Positions 17,939 to 27,371 are shown, numbered from the stretch's first letter. The stretch: 64,000 nucleotides of DNA from JAAYTY01 sp964569245 (GCA_964569245.1 CAZMTK010000001.1:372001-436000); one strand, 5' to 3'. Notes: generated by a model not told the origin, from the sequence alone. Numbers and translations: made by a program.

Positions 17939-19543
17939 TCAGGGCTCCGTGGCGCTAGGAACGATGTCCAGGATTCTCGTTCCGATTCTTATCTCGTCCA
18001 GGTCCGCCGTTCCGCCGGTAACCTCGCCGAACGCCGTGTATCTGCAATCGAGCCTGTCATGGTCGTCGAGCATGATGAAGAACTGGCTGCCTCCCGTATC
18101 CAGCCCTGCATCGGCCATGCCGATCACGCCGCGGGTGAACCTGGCCGTGCTCCTCTCGTTCGGGAGAAGGAAGCCCGGCCCGCCGTATCCATTGCCCTGA
18201 GGACAGCCGGCCTGCGCCACGAAGCCTGGTATCACCCGGTGGAACCGGATGCCGTCGTAGAAGTCCGAGGCGGCGAGCCACGCGAATGCGGCGCACGTGA
18301 CAGGCGCCGTGCCGGGCCAGAGCCGCACATCGAGATCGCCTATGTCCAGCCTGATGGTCAGCGCTTCGGGTACGTCCGCAGCGAGGATGCCCTCCGGCAG
18401 ATCGGGTCTGGCGTGACCTTCCGGAAGCTCGACACCGAGGAATGCCGCGAGCGCTTCGCGCAGATTCCTGTCATCGGCAGATGCGAGCCGGCTCCGGGCC
18501 AGATCGCGAGCCCTGGCCGAGTCTCCCATGCCGGCAGTCGTCTCCAGATAGACTACTGGAACCAGCCAGTACGGGTCTGCCAGGATCCTCTCCTCCATCT
18601 CCGGCGGCACTTCGAGACCGGCATCCAGCCACGCCTGCAGGGCAGACAGACGGCGGGCGCCGTCCTCGTCCGACAGCAGAGGCGCAAGGAGGTCGCTGTC
18701 CTCTCTCCCCAGGAGGGCGATGGCGGAGCTTCCCACAGGGCCAGGGACCGTGGAGAGCCTGCGCAGCGCTTCCCGGAACCCGCCGAGGCCCGCCTCTCTC
18801 ATGCGCGAAGCGGCCCGCAGGGCGACGCAGTCCGCCTCGTCGTCGAGAAGCGGGGCGAGCGATTCGGGAGGCACGCGCGCCGCGACCTCGTAGCGCACTG
18901 CCCAGAGCGTGTCGGACATCAGACCGTGCAGGCTCTGTAACGGGAGCGTGCGGGACGCATAGATACGGGCCAGCGAGGTCATGCCCGAAGGATCGAATGG
19001 TTCCGGCTCGCTGCGCGTCTCGGACAGGTATCTCAGCCACTGCGAGGAGGGTCTGCCAGCGGTGTCGCTCTTCAATTCGGACGGCCAGAGACCGCTGGAG
19101 ACGCCGAGGCGGCCGTAAGCCTGGAGCGCCAGCCTGAGTGTCGAGAGAGGGAGGGTCGCAGCGTCTCTCTGAAGGATGCTGTCCACGAGCTCGGGAAGAG
19201 CGGGCTGCTCACCGGCCGCCACGGAGTGGAACAGCCTCATCAGCAGAGCCTCCAACGCGCCATTGCCGGCCTGCTCGACATCGGATGCCGAAGGCTCGCC
19301 CGCGCCGAACTCGAGAAGCTCGACCGCCGGCCCCACGGGGAGGGGATTCCCCGAGGACCATGCGGCCCAGGCGACGGCAAGCCTCTCCGCTCCGGATTCC
19401 CATGCCGTCGCAAGGAACTCCGCGGGATCTTCGCCTCCGGGGAGGACGCCCGTGCGGGCGATCGTCTCGAGTGCATCTGAAACGTTCATCACTCCCCCCG
19501 GCGAGGAAAGGACAGCGAGGGCGGAAACAAGCAGGGCCGTCAA
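17939..19543 (-). CDS. Exported peptidyl-prolyl isomerase (cyclophilin) with HEAT-like repeats
   Basis: A 534-residue protein with a cleavable-looking signal sequence ('MTALLVSALAVLSSPGG'). The long middle is an alpha-helical, HEAT-like repeat region. A C-terminal cyclophilin domain (about 385-534) shows 'FYDGIRFHRVIPGFVAQAG' and 'GVIGMADAGLDTGGSQFFIM'. The catalytic Arg of FHRVIPGF is present. It probably helps fold periplasmic or surface proteins. The start is TTG 19543, whose TTGA overlaps the stop of the DUF2007 gene. Similar HEAT-cyclophilin fusions occur in Bacteroidetes and relatives. Confidence 0.88.
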   Translation of the reverse strand: MTALLVSALAVLSSPGGVMNVSDALETIARTGVLPGGEDPAEFLATAWESGAERLAVAWAAWSSGNPLPVGPAVELLEFGAGEPSASDVEQAGNGALEALLMRLFHSVAAGEQPALPELVDSILQRDAATLPLSTLRLALQAYGRLGVSSGLWPSELKSDTAGRPSSQWLRYLSETRSEPEPFDPSGMTSLARIYASRTLPLQSLHGLMSDTLWAVRYEVAARVPPESLAPLLDDEADCVALRAASRMREAGLGGFREALRRLSTVPGPVGSSAIALLGREDSDLLAPLLSDEDGARRLSALQAWLDAGLEVPPEMEERILADPYWLVPVVYLETTAGMGDSARARDLARSRLASADDRNLREALAAFLGVELPEGHARPDLPEGILAADVPEALTIRLDIGDLDVRLWPGTAPVTCAAFAWLAASDFYDGIRFHRVIPGFVAQAGCPQGNGYGGPGFLLPNERSTARFTRGVIGMADAGLDTGGSQFFIMLDDHDRLDCRYTAFGEVTGGTADLDEIRIGTRILDIVPSATEP

Positions 19544-19890
19544 CGGTCTTCCTCCTGGTCATCCCAGAGGTCTCCCTGCAGCGGGTCAGCAGCCTCCGGC
19601 GGGTGCTCGAGGGCGTACATGTAGTCCTCGATCAGCCTCCTGGCCTCCCTTTCCTGGCTCTCCCGCACCAGCACCTTTCCCCAGACGGGATTCAGCGTCC
19701 TGGCCAGTCCGTCGTACCAGGGCATCTGCAGACTGCGGACCGCCGCCTCCAGACCTTCGGCCTCCAGCAGGGCCTGGATAGCGAGGGCCTCCATCTCGTT
19801 CGAGGCGTCGAAGACCTCCAGCAGTTCCTCGGAGGAAAGATCACGGGGATGCTCCTCGGGAAGGATTTCCTCGTCATCGTCCCTGATCAA
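19540..19890 (-). CDS. DUF2007-like small protein
   Basis: A 116-residue acidic protein. It contains 'FDASNEMEALAIQALLEAEG' and a later 'GKVLVRESQEREARRLI', the two halves of the DUF2007 ferredoxin-like fold. The start is the TTG at 19890, 6 bases after a GGAGG; the open frame beyond it overlaps the divergent TPP riboswitch. It is coupled to the cyclophilin gene by a TTGA overlap. The biochemical function of this family is unknown. Confidence 0.7.
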   Translation of the reverse strand: MIRDDDEEILPEEHPRDLSSEELLEVFDASNEMEALAIQALLEAEGLEAAVRSLQMPWYDGLARTLNPVWGKVLVRESQEREARRLIEDYMYALEHPPEAADPLQGDLWDDQEEDR

Positions 19891-19976
19891 CCGCCACCTC
19901 CGGTCTGGATCCGCAATCCGCCTTGACTTTCCCCCCCGGGCTCTCAAAGGTATGCAACGCTGGCTTTGAAGCAAAG

Positions 19977-20046
19977 TGCGGGGTGCCCAGCGGGCTGAGA
20001 TCATACCCATCGAACCTGATCCGGGTAATGCCGGCGAAGGGAGCAA
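19977..20046 (+). promoter_or_regulatory. TPP riboswitch (thi box) upstream of thiC
   Basis: The conserved thi-box elements are present in order. 'GGGCTGAGAT' is at 19992-20001, 'ACCCATCGAACCTGATC' follows at about 20005-20021, and 'GGGTAATGCCGGCGAAGGGA' starts at 20023. The aptamer ends about 48 bases before the thiC ATG. No U-tract terminator lies between them, so control probably acts on translation, by exposing or hiding the GGGAGG at 20083-20088. Thiamine pyrophosphate would lower thiC expression. Confidence 0.95.
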
Positions 20047-20093
20047 GAAGCCCGGCTACTTCTCCAGCATTCCACAGGATCCGGGAGGCTCTG

Positions 20094-21401
20094 ATGGCCG
20101 AAACGATAATCGAAAAGGCAAGGGGTGGAGAAGTCACCGAGAGGATGGCTCTGGCGGCTGCCGCCGAGGGTGTCGATCCTCTCCTTCTGAAGGACGGAAT
20201 CACGGCCGGCACAGTCGTTCTCCTCGATTCCGCCGTCGCCCTGAGGAAAAGGCCCTGCGCAGTTGGCGCAGGTCTCCGAGTGAAGGTAAACGCCAACTTG
20301 GGCAGTTCCGCCGACCTCGAGTCGGTGGACGCCGAGCTGGCCAAGCTGGACACCGCGGTCGCATACGGGGCCGACACGGTCATGGACCTCTCCACGGGCC
20401 CTGCCTGGCGCGAGATACTCCACCGGATCTCGGCCGCCAGCCCCGTCCCCCTCGGCACCGTGCCTCTATACCAGGTGTTCGGCGAGCACATGGCGGCGGG
20501 ACGCGAGGTTCCGGACGTGCCTTCTGACAGGATGCTCGACGCCGTGGAGGAGCACTGTGCTGCCGGAGTCGACTTCCTCACGCTCCACTGCGGCGTGACG
20601 CGCCGTGCAGTGTCCCTGCTCAAGGAGGAGGGCCGCAAGCTGGGAATAGTGTCGAGGGGCGGATCCCTCCTGGCCGAGTGGATGGAGAAGCGGGGCGAGG
20701 AGAACCCCCTCTATTCGAGATTCGACGACCTGATCGACATCCTCAGGCGCTTCGACGCCGCATTCTCGCTTGGCGACGGCCTCAGGCCCGGCTGCCTCGC
20801 CGACGCATCCGACAGGGCGCAGATCGAGGAGCTGGTGACCCTGGGCGAGCTTCAGCGGAAAGCGCTGAAGGCCGGAGTGCAGGTGATGATCGAGGGGCCG
20901 GGGCATGTCCCGATGGACCAGATCGAGCACAACATGCGCCTCCAGAAGCGCATCTGCCACGGTGCACCGTTCTACGTACTGGGGCCCATAGTCACCGACA
21001 TCGCGCCGGGCTACGACCACATCACGTCGGCCATCGGAGGAGCCATGGCGGCGTGGTTCGGCGCCGACTTCCTGTGCTATGTGACGCCTGCCGAGCACCT
21101 CAGGCTGCCGGATGTCGAGGATGTGCGAGTGGGCACGGTGACAGCGAGGATCGCTGCGCATGCCGCAGACATCGCGCGAGGCCTCCCGGGGGCGCGCGAC
21201 AGGGATGACGCCATGGCCCGGGCCAGGCACGACTTCGACTGGGAGGCGCAGTTCTCCCTGGCCCTCGATCCGGGCAGGGCCTGCGAAGAGCGGAGGAGGG
21301 CCATGCCCTCCGACGAGGAGGTCTGCTCGATGTGCGGCCGCCTCTGCGCCGTCAGGACGAGCCGGAGGGCGCTCGAGGGCGGCCCGGCGCCGGACGCCTA
21401 G
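20094..21401 (+). CDS. thiC: Phosphomethylpyrimidine synthase ThiC
   Basis: A 435-residue radical SAM enzyme that converts aminoimidazole ribotide to the HMP-phosphate moiety of thiamine. Family signatures include 'VNANLGSSADLESVDAEL', 'GADTVMDLSTG', 'IEGPGHVPMDQIEHNMRLQ' and 'PFYVLGPIVTDIAPGYDHI'. The C-terminal Fe-S cysteines are seen as 'CSMCGRLC' (C-x2-C-x3-C) at about 411-418. Length fits the short form without the plant/proteobacterial N-terminal domain. The ATG at 20094 follows GGGAGG by 5 bases. No other thiamine gene lies nearby. It ends 4 bases into the convergent lipoprotein gene. Confidence 0.97.
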   Translation: MAETIIEKARGGEVTERMALAAAAEGVDPLLLKDGITAGTVVLLDSAVALRKRPCAVGAGLRVKVNANLGSSADLESVDAELAKLDTAVAYGADTVMDLSTGPAWREILHRISAASPVPLGTVPLYQVFGEHMAAGREVPDVPSDRMLDAVEEHCAAGVDFLTLHCGVTRRAVSLLKEEGRKLGIVSRGGSLLAEWMEKRGEENPLYSRFDDLIDILRRFDAAFSLGDGLRPGCLADASDRAQIEELVTLGELQRKALKAGVQVMIEGPGHVPMDQIEHNMRLQKRICHGAPFYVLGPIVTDIAPGYDHITSAIGGAMAAWFGADFLCYVTPAEHLRLPDVEDVRVGTVTARIAAHAADIARGLPGARDRDDAMARARHDFDWEAQFSLALDPGRACEERRRAMPSDEEVCSMCGRLCAVRTSRRALEGGPAPDA

Positions 21402-22384
21402 ATGTACTCCTCGTACGCGTCCACTTTGTCCAGGTAGACACCGTCGAATCCGGCGGACAGGATCCTGTCCAGGTAGGAATCTGCGCTGCCGAAGATGATC
21501 TCCTGCCACTCAGGGTACCAGTACCTCACGAGGTAGTTGCCCGGCCAGTCCGGATTCTCGGGACCCAGCCACGACGGCGGGTCCGACTCCCACTCCGGCT
21601 GCCAGTACCACCTGTAGTCCTCGGCCTCGCCGATGCTCATGTAGCAGAGGACTAGCCGCCGGCCGCCGCCGGGCTTTGTCTGCAGCTCCTGGACGCGTGC
21701 GGCGTCGAGCTGTTCTCCGCAGCAGAACAGGTCGATCACGAACATGTCGTACTCCGTGGCGTCGAGCGCCGAGACGAACTCGTCCATGCTCGCGAATGCC
21801 TGGTCGTTTATCAGGTAGAGGAAGTTGTGCGCGTCGGCCAGGGAGGTCACGTCGTCGCCGTTCGCATGCCAGGGCTCGGAAGGATACCCGGGGATGTCGT
21901 CGAGGTCCCTGTGGTCGGCTGCGAAGGAGACGAAGCCCTCGGCCTCGTTCCACGCGTACGAGCTGTCAACCTTCCACTGCGTCCAGCAGTAGTCCGTGAC
22001 CATCACCTCGATGCCGTTCTGCTCGGCCAGATCGAGGAAGGGGAGCATCCAGTCCAGCTCGCCCTGCGGAGTCTGCACATCGTCGGAGTCGTAGCCGAAG
22101 AAGAGGTCCTCCCTGCCCTGCCCGTCGATGGCGGCGAGGTAGTAGGGCACCGGGGAACCGGCGGGCTCCAGGTCGGTCGTCAGCAGCTCCTGACCGTTCT
22201 GCGGAACGACGATGAAGCCCGAATGAACGGATTCCGAGTAATCGGAGATATCCCCGACGAAGTCCCGTATGTACTGGGGATACGGCCCTGGATCGCCTTC
22301 GGGGCCGGTGCCCCCGTCGCCGCAGGAGGACGCCAGGAGAACGGCACAGGAGAGCGCTATCGGGGATGCAATTACCGTCTTCAT
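21398..22384 (-). CDS. Lipoprotein of the GH114/TM1410-like family
   Basis: A 328-residue lipoprotein with lipobox 'LASSC'. The mature part has the features of TM1410/MJ1477-like proteins related to endo-alpha-1,4-polygalactosaminidase (GH114). These include 'LVLCYMSIGEAEDYRWYW', 'NPDWPGNYLVRYWYPEWQEI' and 'AGFDGVYLDKVDAYEEY'. The Asp and Glu in these strands would be the catalytic residues. It probably cuts a polysaccharide at the cell surface; the substrate is unknown. The ATG at 22384 overlaps the stop of the radical SAM frame as ATGA, which supports both gene ends. Confidence 0.75.
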   Translation of the reverse strand: MKTVIASPIALSCAVLLASSCGDGGTGPEGDPGPYPQYIRDFVGDISDYSESVHSGFIVVPQNGQELLTTDLEPAGSPVPYYLAAIDGQGREDLFFGYDSDDVQTPQGELDWMLPFLDLAEQNGIEVMVTDYCWTQWKVDSSYAWNEAEGFVSFAADHRDLDDIPGYPSEPWHANGDDVTSLADAHNFLYLINDQAFASMDEFVSALDATEYDMFVIDLFCCGEQLDAARVQELQTKPGGGRRLVLCYMSIGEAEDYRWYWQPEWESDPPSWLGPENPDWPGNYLVRYWYPEWQEIIFGSADSYLDRILSAGFDGVYLDKVDAYEEYI

Positions 22385-23394
22385 CTCCTGCCTCTCTTCA
22401 TCAGCCTGTCGAGTGTCACGCGCACGAGCCTGAGCATGCCCCCGAGAACACCCTGTGTCTCGTAGGGCCTGGAGCAGGACCGGCACAAAGGGATCTCGCC
22501 GATCCGCCCCGAGCGGTGCATGCCCCTGATCTCACGATACGGCCCGCCCCGCCAGATCTCCTGCAGCGCAACCTGTGTGTGTGTGTGAAACTGCGCCCAG
22601 CAGGTGTTCTGCGTTGAGGTCGCGGCAGCAGGGAAGCACCTGTCCATCCCAGGTAACAACGGTGGAGAACCACAGCAGCGAGCACGCCCGTGGGCGGCCT
22701 GTTCTCGCAGGCAGGACGAACGGGCATGCTTCGTGAGGGTCTTCAGAGAACGAGCCCGCCCATTCGTGCGCCTGGAACGGCTCGATCACATCTGGGAGGC
22801 ATCCATCGAACAATCCGGTCCAGTCCTCCCTCGAAGTGCGCCGGGTGAGATCGCCGTTGCCGAGATCGTTGAGCACTATGACTGGGTAGCGCATCCCCCT
22901 TGCCCTCCGGGCGGCAAGCAGGCCCGCCATGCCCTCCCGAACCGATTCCCACGATGCACCCAGCCTGATCGCCTCGAAACGCAGCCTGTCCGGTGTGAAG
23001 TCGAAACGCATCGATGTCAGGCCGCTCTCGAATATGACACCGGGATCGGTTCCACCGAGCAGAGTTCCGTTGGTGCTGAAAGTCGTGTCGATGCCGGCCG
23101 AGGAGAACCTCTTCACCATGTCGAAGAGCCTGGGTGGAGCATCGGCTCGCCGGCGAGATGGAGAGTCACAAGCAGCGGCCTGAACGCAAGCACCTGTTCC
23201 GCGATCGAATCGAACGTGCCCATGTCCATGAATCCGGCAGGGCGCTTCACAGGATCGCGGGAGCACATCCTGCAGGAGAGGTTGCAGTGGTTCGTGGGCT
23301 CGATCCAGATGAAACCGGGCGGCACGGTGCGCAACGCCCTCGCGAGATAGCCCGCACCCCTGGCAGCCTGCAGAACCAGACCAGGCAGACTCAA
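22381..23394 (-). pseudogene. Radical SAM/SPASM protein gene interrupted by two frameshifts
   Basis: Three overlapping frames together encode one radical SAM protein. The first part holds 'IEPTNHCNLSCRMCSRD' (CxxxCxxC) and 'LHLAGEPMLHP'. The frame is lost at a CCC run near 23130; one extra C would join it to 'RLFDMVKRFSSAGIDTTFSTNGTLL'. The middle part continues to the SPASM-type 'VLPCCRDLNAEHLLGAV'. It then breaks at the (TG)7 repeat (22574-22587); one more repeat unit restores 'LQEIWRGGPYREIRGMHRSG' and 'PLCRSCSRPYE'. The final stop overlaps the next gene's ATG, as functional neighbours here do. The likely start is TTG 23394 after GGAGG. It could be a pseudogene, a sequencing error, or phase variable at the repeat. 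Confidence 0.8.
22574..22587. repeat. (TG)7 dinucleotide repeat inside the broken radical SAM gene
   Basis: Seven TG units in a row ((CA)7 on the coding strand). The reading frame changes at this point, and adding one unit restores it. Confidence 0.95.
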
Positions 23395-23597
23395 GGAACC
23401 TCCACAGAGAAGGACATCATTCTGCAAGAACCCTGACAATGAATCATCGCACTAAAGACATACTCAGGATGTTATTGACAATAGGTGAATCCAAATCCGT
23501 ATTGATACCGCAGAAACCGTCGAATCAACAACCCTCCGGCTGACCTCGTGCGCGGTTTTGTTATGTTCCGCCGAACTTCAGTCACGAAGGGAAGCGT

Positions 23598-24476
23598 GTG
23601 AAGACCTCTACCAGGGCGGCGATCTTCCTCTCGCTTGGCACGGCGATGTGGGGTTCCACATTCCTCGTCATCAAGACCCTGCTGGCCGCAATGTCGACCG
23701 GGGTGATCCTCGTGCTGAGGTTCGGCGTCTCCTCCGCAGTCCTATTGGTAATAGCGCTGCTCGCGCGCCCGCCGAAGGAAGGCCCGGCTCCCCTGCCGTT
23801 CCGCAGGCTCCTCAAGCCTTCGATCCTCATCGGCCTCAGCCTTCTCGGGGGCTACGCCTTCCAGACAGCCGGGCTCCAGTACACGGGCCCCGGCAAGTCG
23901 GCGTTCATCACCTCGCTCTACGTGGCGTTCACTCCATTCGCCGCATGGCCCATCAACGGCAGGAAGCCCCTGCCCATCCACTTCCTGTCGGTGGGCACTG
24001 CCCTGCTGGGGGTCTACCTGCTGTCGGACCCCTCGGGGCCCCTGAACCTCGGCGATGGGCTGACGATGCTCAGCGCATTGTTCTGGGCTCTCGAGATAGC
24101 CCTCATCGACAGGCTGTTCGTGAAGGGCAGCGACCTCAGGATATCGGCTATGATGCTGGCCGTGGTGGCCGTCGGCTCCGTCCCCCTCGTCCCCCTGCTG
24201 GGAGGCGCGAGGCTCGATCCAGGGACATCGCCCGCACTCGCGATGCTCTACCTTGCGATCCCCGCCACAAGCATGCTCATGTACTGGCAGCTCAAGTGGC
24301 AGCCGAGTCTGGGCGGGAGCCTGTCCTCCCTCATCTACATCGGAGAGGCCGTGGTGGCGGCCGCAGGCGGGGCGGCCTTCTTCGGCGAGCGCTTCGCACT
24401 CACGGGGTGGATCGGCTCGATGCTCATCATAGCCTCGATACTGATCGCGTTCAGGACGGAGAGGCGCACCGCCTAG
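23598..24476 (+). CDS. DMT-superfamily EamA transporter
   Basis: A 292-residue inner-membrane protein with about ten predicted helices in two EamA repeats. The first repeat starts 'AMWGSTFLVIKTLLAAM', a typical EamA opening; the second begins near residue 155. Family members export amino acids or other small metabolites; the substrate is not evident. The start is GTG 23598 with a weak GGGA site. The MFS gene begins 7 bases after the stop, so the pair is probably co-transcribed. The upstream gap (23440-23597) is AT-richer than its surroundings and has a TTGACA at 23475 but no good -10. Confidence 0.88.
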   Translation: MKTSTRAAIFLSLGTAMWGSTFLVIKTLLAAMSTGVILVLRFGVSSAVLLVIALLARPPKEGPAPLPFRRLLKPSILIGLSLLGGYAFQTAGLQYTGPGKSAFITSLYVAFTPFAAWPINGRKPLPIHFLSVGTALLGVYLLSDPSGPLNLGDGLTMLSALFWALEIALIDRLFVKGSDLRISAMMLAVVAVGSVPLVPLLGGARLDPGTSPALAMLYLAIPATSMLMYWQLKWQPSLGGSLSSLIYIGEAVVAAAGGAAFFGERFALTGWIGSMLIIASILIAFRTERRTA

Positions 24477-24483
24477 ACCTCCC

Positions 24484-25716
24484 ATGAACCTCGACGGCGT
24501 CAGGAACTACAGGGACGGGGTGGCGGGCTTCTCCCGCAACGCCAGGCTCTACATCACGGGCGGCATCTTCAACGGCCTGGGGATGTCGGTGTTCGGGCTC
24601 CTCTTCAACCTCTACCTCAAGGAGCACGCGTTCACCGAGTCGCAGATCGGGCAGGTTCTTTCGGCCGGGTCGCTGGGAGCTACGCTGGCTGCGATCCCGG
24701 CGGCGCTGGTGCTGGAGCGCGTGTGCGTGAAGAGGGTGCTGGTGTGGTCCACCCTGCTTGCCGCGGGATGCTATGCCGCCATGATCGCCCTCCGGGACAT
24801 GACCCTGCTGCTCCCCTTCAGCCTCGCGGCCTCGATGTTCATCACCTTCTACCGCATATCCGCGGCACCCTACCTCATGGCCCAGGGCGGCAGGAGCGAG
24901 CGCATCTACGTGTTCAGCATCAGCTCGGCCTCGGGAATGCTCTCGAGCCTCATCGGGTTCGTGCTGGGGGGCTACCTGCCGGAGTTTGCGCTGGCTTCCG
25001 GCCTCGCGGAGAGCACCGCGGCGGCCCAGGAGCTGTCGCTCTACTTCTCTATCGTTGCGAGCCTCCTGTCGCTGGTGCCGTTCGCCATGCTCTCGAGCGA
25101 CCCGCCGGCATGCTCGCCGAGGGCCGGGACATTCGTCCACAAGCTCAGGTCGTACGACTGGCCGGTGATCTGGCGGCTGATGGTGCCGAAGATCCTGGTG
25201 GGCCTGGGCGCGGGCCTTGTGATACCCTTCATGAACCTCTACTTCAGGAACGAGTTCGGGCTGGAGTCGGGCCGGATAGGCCTGTTCTTCTCGGTGATGC
25301 AGGTGGGCCTGTTCCTCGGCATCCTGTCGGCCCCGCTGCTCACCCGCAAGCTGGGCAAGGTGGACAGCATAGTGATCACCGAGCTCGCCTCGGTGCCGTT
25401 CATGCTGGTGCTGGCCCTCACGCGCAACCTGCCCCTGGCGGTGATCGCCTTCGTGATGCGCGGGACGCTCATGAACATGAACCTCCCCATCGCGGCCAAC
25501 TTCGAGATGGAGCTCCTGAAGGAGGAGGACAGGCCCTTCACCAACGCGGTGTCCACGATCGCGTGGAACGGCGCCTGGACGATCAGCGCTGCAGTAGGCG
25601 GCGCCGTGATAGAGAAGTACTCCTTCGCGTGGAGCTTCTACCTCACCATCGGCTTCTACCTGATGTCGGCCGCGAGCTACAGGCTGCTGCTGGGAGGGCG
25701 CGGCAGGAATCCCTGA
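24484..25716 (+). CDS. Major facilitator superfamily transporter
   Basis: A 410-residue permease with about twelve membrane helices. The first half carries 'GMSVFGLLFNLYLKEHAFTE' and the A-like loop 'ALVLERVCVKRVLV'. The second half starts near residue 225 with 'IWRLMVPKILVGLGAGLVIP', followed by 'LLTRKLGKVDS'. Substrate unknown. It follows the EamA gene by 7 bases. The downstream HD-GYP gene is convergent with only 18 bases between the stops. Confidence 0.88.
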   Translation: MNLDGVRNYRDGVAGFSRNARLYITGGIFNGLGMSVFGLLFNLYLKEHAFTESQIGQVLSAGSLGATLAAIPAALVLERVCVKRVLVWSTLLAAGCYAAMIALRDMTLLLPFSLAASMFITFYRISAAPYLMAQGGRSERIYVFSISSASGMLSSLIGFVLGGYLPEFALASGLAESTAAAQELSLYFSIVASLLSLVPFAMLSSDPPACSPRAGTFVHKLRSYDWPVIWRLMVPKILVGLGAGLVIPFMNLYFRNEFGLESGRIGLFFSVMQVGLFLGILSAPLLTRKLGKVDSIVITELASVPFMLVLALTRNLPLAVIAFVMRGTLMNMNLPIAANFEMELLKEEDRPFTNAVSTIAWNGAWTISAAVGGAVIEKYSFAWSFYLTIGFYLMSAASYRLLLGGRGRNP

Positions 25717-25734
25717 ATCACGAAACTCGGGGTT

Positions 25735-26910
25735 TCACGAACCGGCGCCGGCTGCCGGTTCCGTCTTCAGCGCCGCTTCCACGAACTCCTCGGACAGCAC
25801 CCCCTCGCTCGCCAGGTGCCGGCCGAGGGCCTCGACCACGATTGGATCGAAGGTGCTTCCCGATTTGCGGGCTATGGCCATGAAGGCGGCCTCGACCGTC
25901 ATCGGCCTGCGGTAGTGGCGGAGCGCCGTCAGAGCCTCGAACACGTCGGCCACGGCGATCATCCTTCCTCCCAGCGAGATGGATTCGCCGGACACTCCGG
26001 CGGGGTAGCCGGAGCCGTCGAGCCGCTCGTGATGCTGTGCGGCGAACAGCGGCACGTCGCGAAGGCCGTCCTCGAACTCGATTCCGGACAGGATCCTCGT
26101 CGTCTGGTCCACGTGACTGCGCATGAGCGCGCTCTCGGCTTCGGTCAGCGCGCCGGGCTTGCGGAGAACGTCGTCAGGAACGCCTATCTTGCCGTAGTCG
26201 TGGAGGAGGGCGGCGCACTCGACCGCCCTGCGCTCCTCGGCGCCCAGCCTCATCATGTCGGCCATCCCGGAGACGTACTTCATGACGTTCCTGCTGTGCC
26301 CGGCCGTGAGCGGGTCGCGAGCCTCGATCGAGTCGGCAAGCGCCGCGACGAGGCTCTCGAACATCCTGCGCCTCCCGTCGTATAGCTGGACGTTCTCGAT
26401 CGTGATGGCGGCCTCTCCTGCAACAGCCTCGAGGAACTCCGCATCGGAGGGATCGAACCCGCCTCCTGTCTTGTTCACGGCCTGGAAGACTCCGATCGTC
26501 ACCCCCAGGGAATTCACTATCGGCACCGTCAGAGCGCTCCTGGTGACGAAGCCCGTCTTCCTGTCTATCGAGGGATTGAAGCGTTCGTCGCTGGCGACAT
26601 CGTTCACGATCAGCGTCTTCGCGGTCAGGAACACGTGCCCGGCCAGTCCGTCGCCCGCATCGAACCAGATCTGCTCGGACAGGCCCTCGGCTACGAAGGA
26701 CCACAGCTCGCGCCGCTCCTTGTCGTAGAGGAAGACAGTCGAGCGCTCGGCGCCGAGAGACCGGCTCGTCTCCCGGGCAAGCAGCCACAGAAGCGATCTG
26801 AGGTCGCGCGCCTGGTTGATCGCCCTGAGTATCCGCAGAAGAGCCCTGAGCCGCTGCTCGTCGGACAGCGTTCCGTTCATGGGTGCAGAACAGCGAGGCT
26901 TGTCGCTCAT
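25735..26910 (-). CDS. GAF domain/HD-GYP cyclic di-GMP phosphodiesterase
   Basis: A 391-residue cytoplasmic protein. The N-terminal GAF domain spans about 35-175. The HD-GYP domain (about 190-350) shows 'LLHDYGKIGVPDDV' and 'HHERLDGSGYPAG', which keep the HD and GYP metal and substrate residues. The expected reaction is hydrolysis of c-di-GMP. GAF could bind a cyclic nucleotide, and a CHASE2 nucleotide cyclase is divergently encoded next door, so cAMP or cGMP control is possible but inferred. The ATG at 26910 has GGAG 6 bases upstream. Confidence 0.92.
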   Translation of the reverse strand: MSDKPRCSAPMNGTLSDEQRLRALLRILRAINQARDLRSLLWLLARETSRSLGAERSTVFLYDKERRELWSFVAEGLSEQIWFDAGDGLAGHVFLTAKTLIVNDVASDERFNPSIDRKTGFVTRSALTVPIVNSLGVTIGVFQAVNKTGGGFDPSDAEFLEAVAGEAAITIENVQLYDGRRRMFESLVAALADSIEARDPLTAGHSRNVMKYVSGMADMMRLGAEERRAVECAALLHDYGKIGVPDDVLRKPGALTEAESALMRSHVDQTTRILSGIEFEDGLRDVPLFAAQHHERLDGSGYPAGVSGESISLGGRMIAVADVFEALTALRHYRRPMTVEAAFMAIARKSGSTFDPIVVEALGRHLASEGVLSEEFVEAALKTEPAAGAGS

Positions 26911-27218
26911 CCGGGGCTCCGATCAGGGATGAGGCCGATCCGGAAGCGCATCTCAACCCGGGCGCCGCATTCGTACCATGCGTGCAAGCATACGGAAGTC
27001 AAAGACTTGGGTCAACGCACAACGTCGGGGCGAACACCCGGTCACTGTCTCAAGGGGTGGAGGCGCCGGCATCGAGAGCTCGACCGTCTCAGAGAAGGGG
27101 ATCTCGAGGTCCAGCCCGGCCTTGTCCGGCGAGAGTCCGCTGTTCGACACTCCGACGAGCCGTTCCGAGAAGGGAGACCTCCCGCCCCGTCAGAGATACT
27201 CGCTGGCTCCAGGCCATT

Positions 27219-27240
27219 CCGCAAGCCTCAGCGCTTGCGG
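27219..27240 (+). terminator. Perfect 8-bp hairpin in the divergent gap
   Basis: CCGCAAGC and GCTTGCGG pair with a 6-base loop. The following bases (ACCCTGCTTCTTC) are only weakly U-rich. It could end a short transcript from within the gap. Confidence 0.35.
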
Positions 27241-27314
27241 ACCCTGCTTCTTCAATCCCCGCCCCATCGTACCGGCTGCTGTGCATGGGCGCCTGCAGCA
27301 TGGAGTCCCGGGTG

Positions 27315-27342
27315 TTGACTTGGCCGATGACGTCTTCATAAT
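27315..27342 (+). promoter_or_regulatory. Sigma-70-type promoter of the cyclase operon
   Basis: TTGACT at 27315-27320 and CATAAT at 27337-27342 are separated by 16 bases, each matching the consensus at 5 of 6 positions. Transcription would start near 27349, about 23 bases before the ATG, leaving room for the GGGAGG ribosome site. Confidence 0.65.
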
Positions 27343-27371
27343 GAACGGCCATAGACAGGCGGGAGGCTCCG

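Larger units (their letters stand above)
26911..27371. other. Divergent intergenic region (HD-GYP / cyclase)
   Basis: About 460 bases between two divergent signalling genes. It holds a good promoter for the cyclase (27315-27342) and a hairpin (27219-27240). Small open frames here have no ribosome binding site and unusual composition. It may carry an untranslated leader or a small RNA, but nothing further is recognisable. Confidence 0.5.

Noticed and set aside
25717..25734. Terminator between the MFS and HD-GYP genes
   Set aside because: Only a 5-bp stem (GAAAC/GTTTC) is possible, with no U-tract; it is too weak to call.
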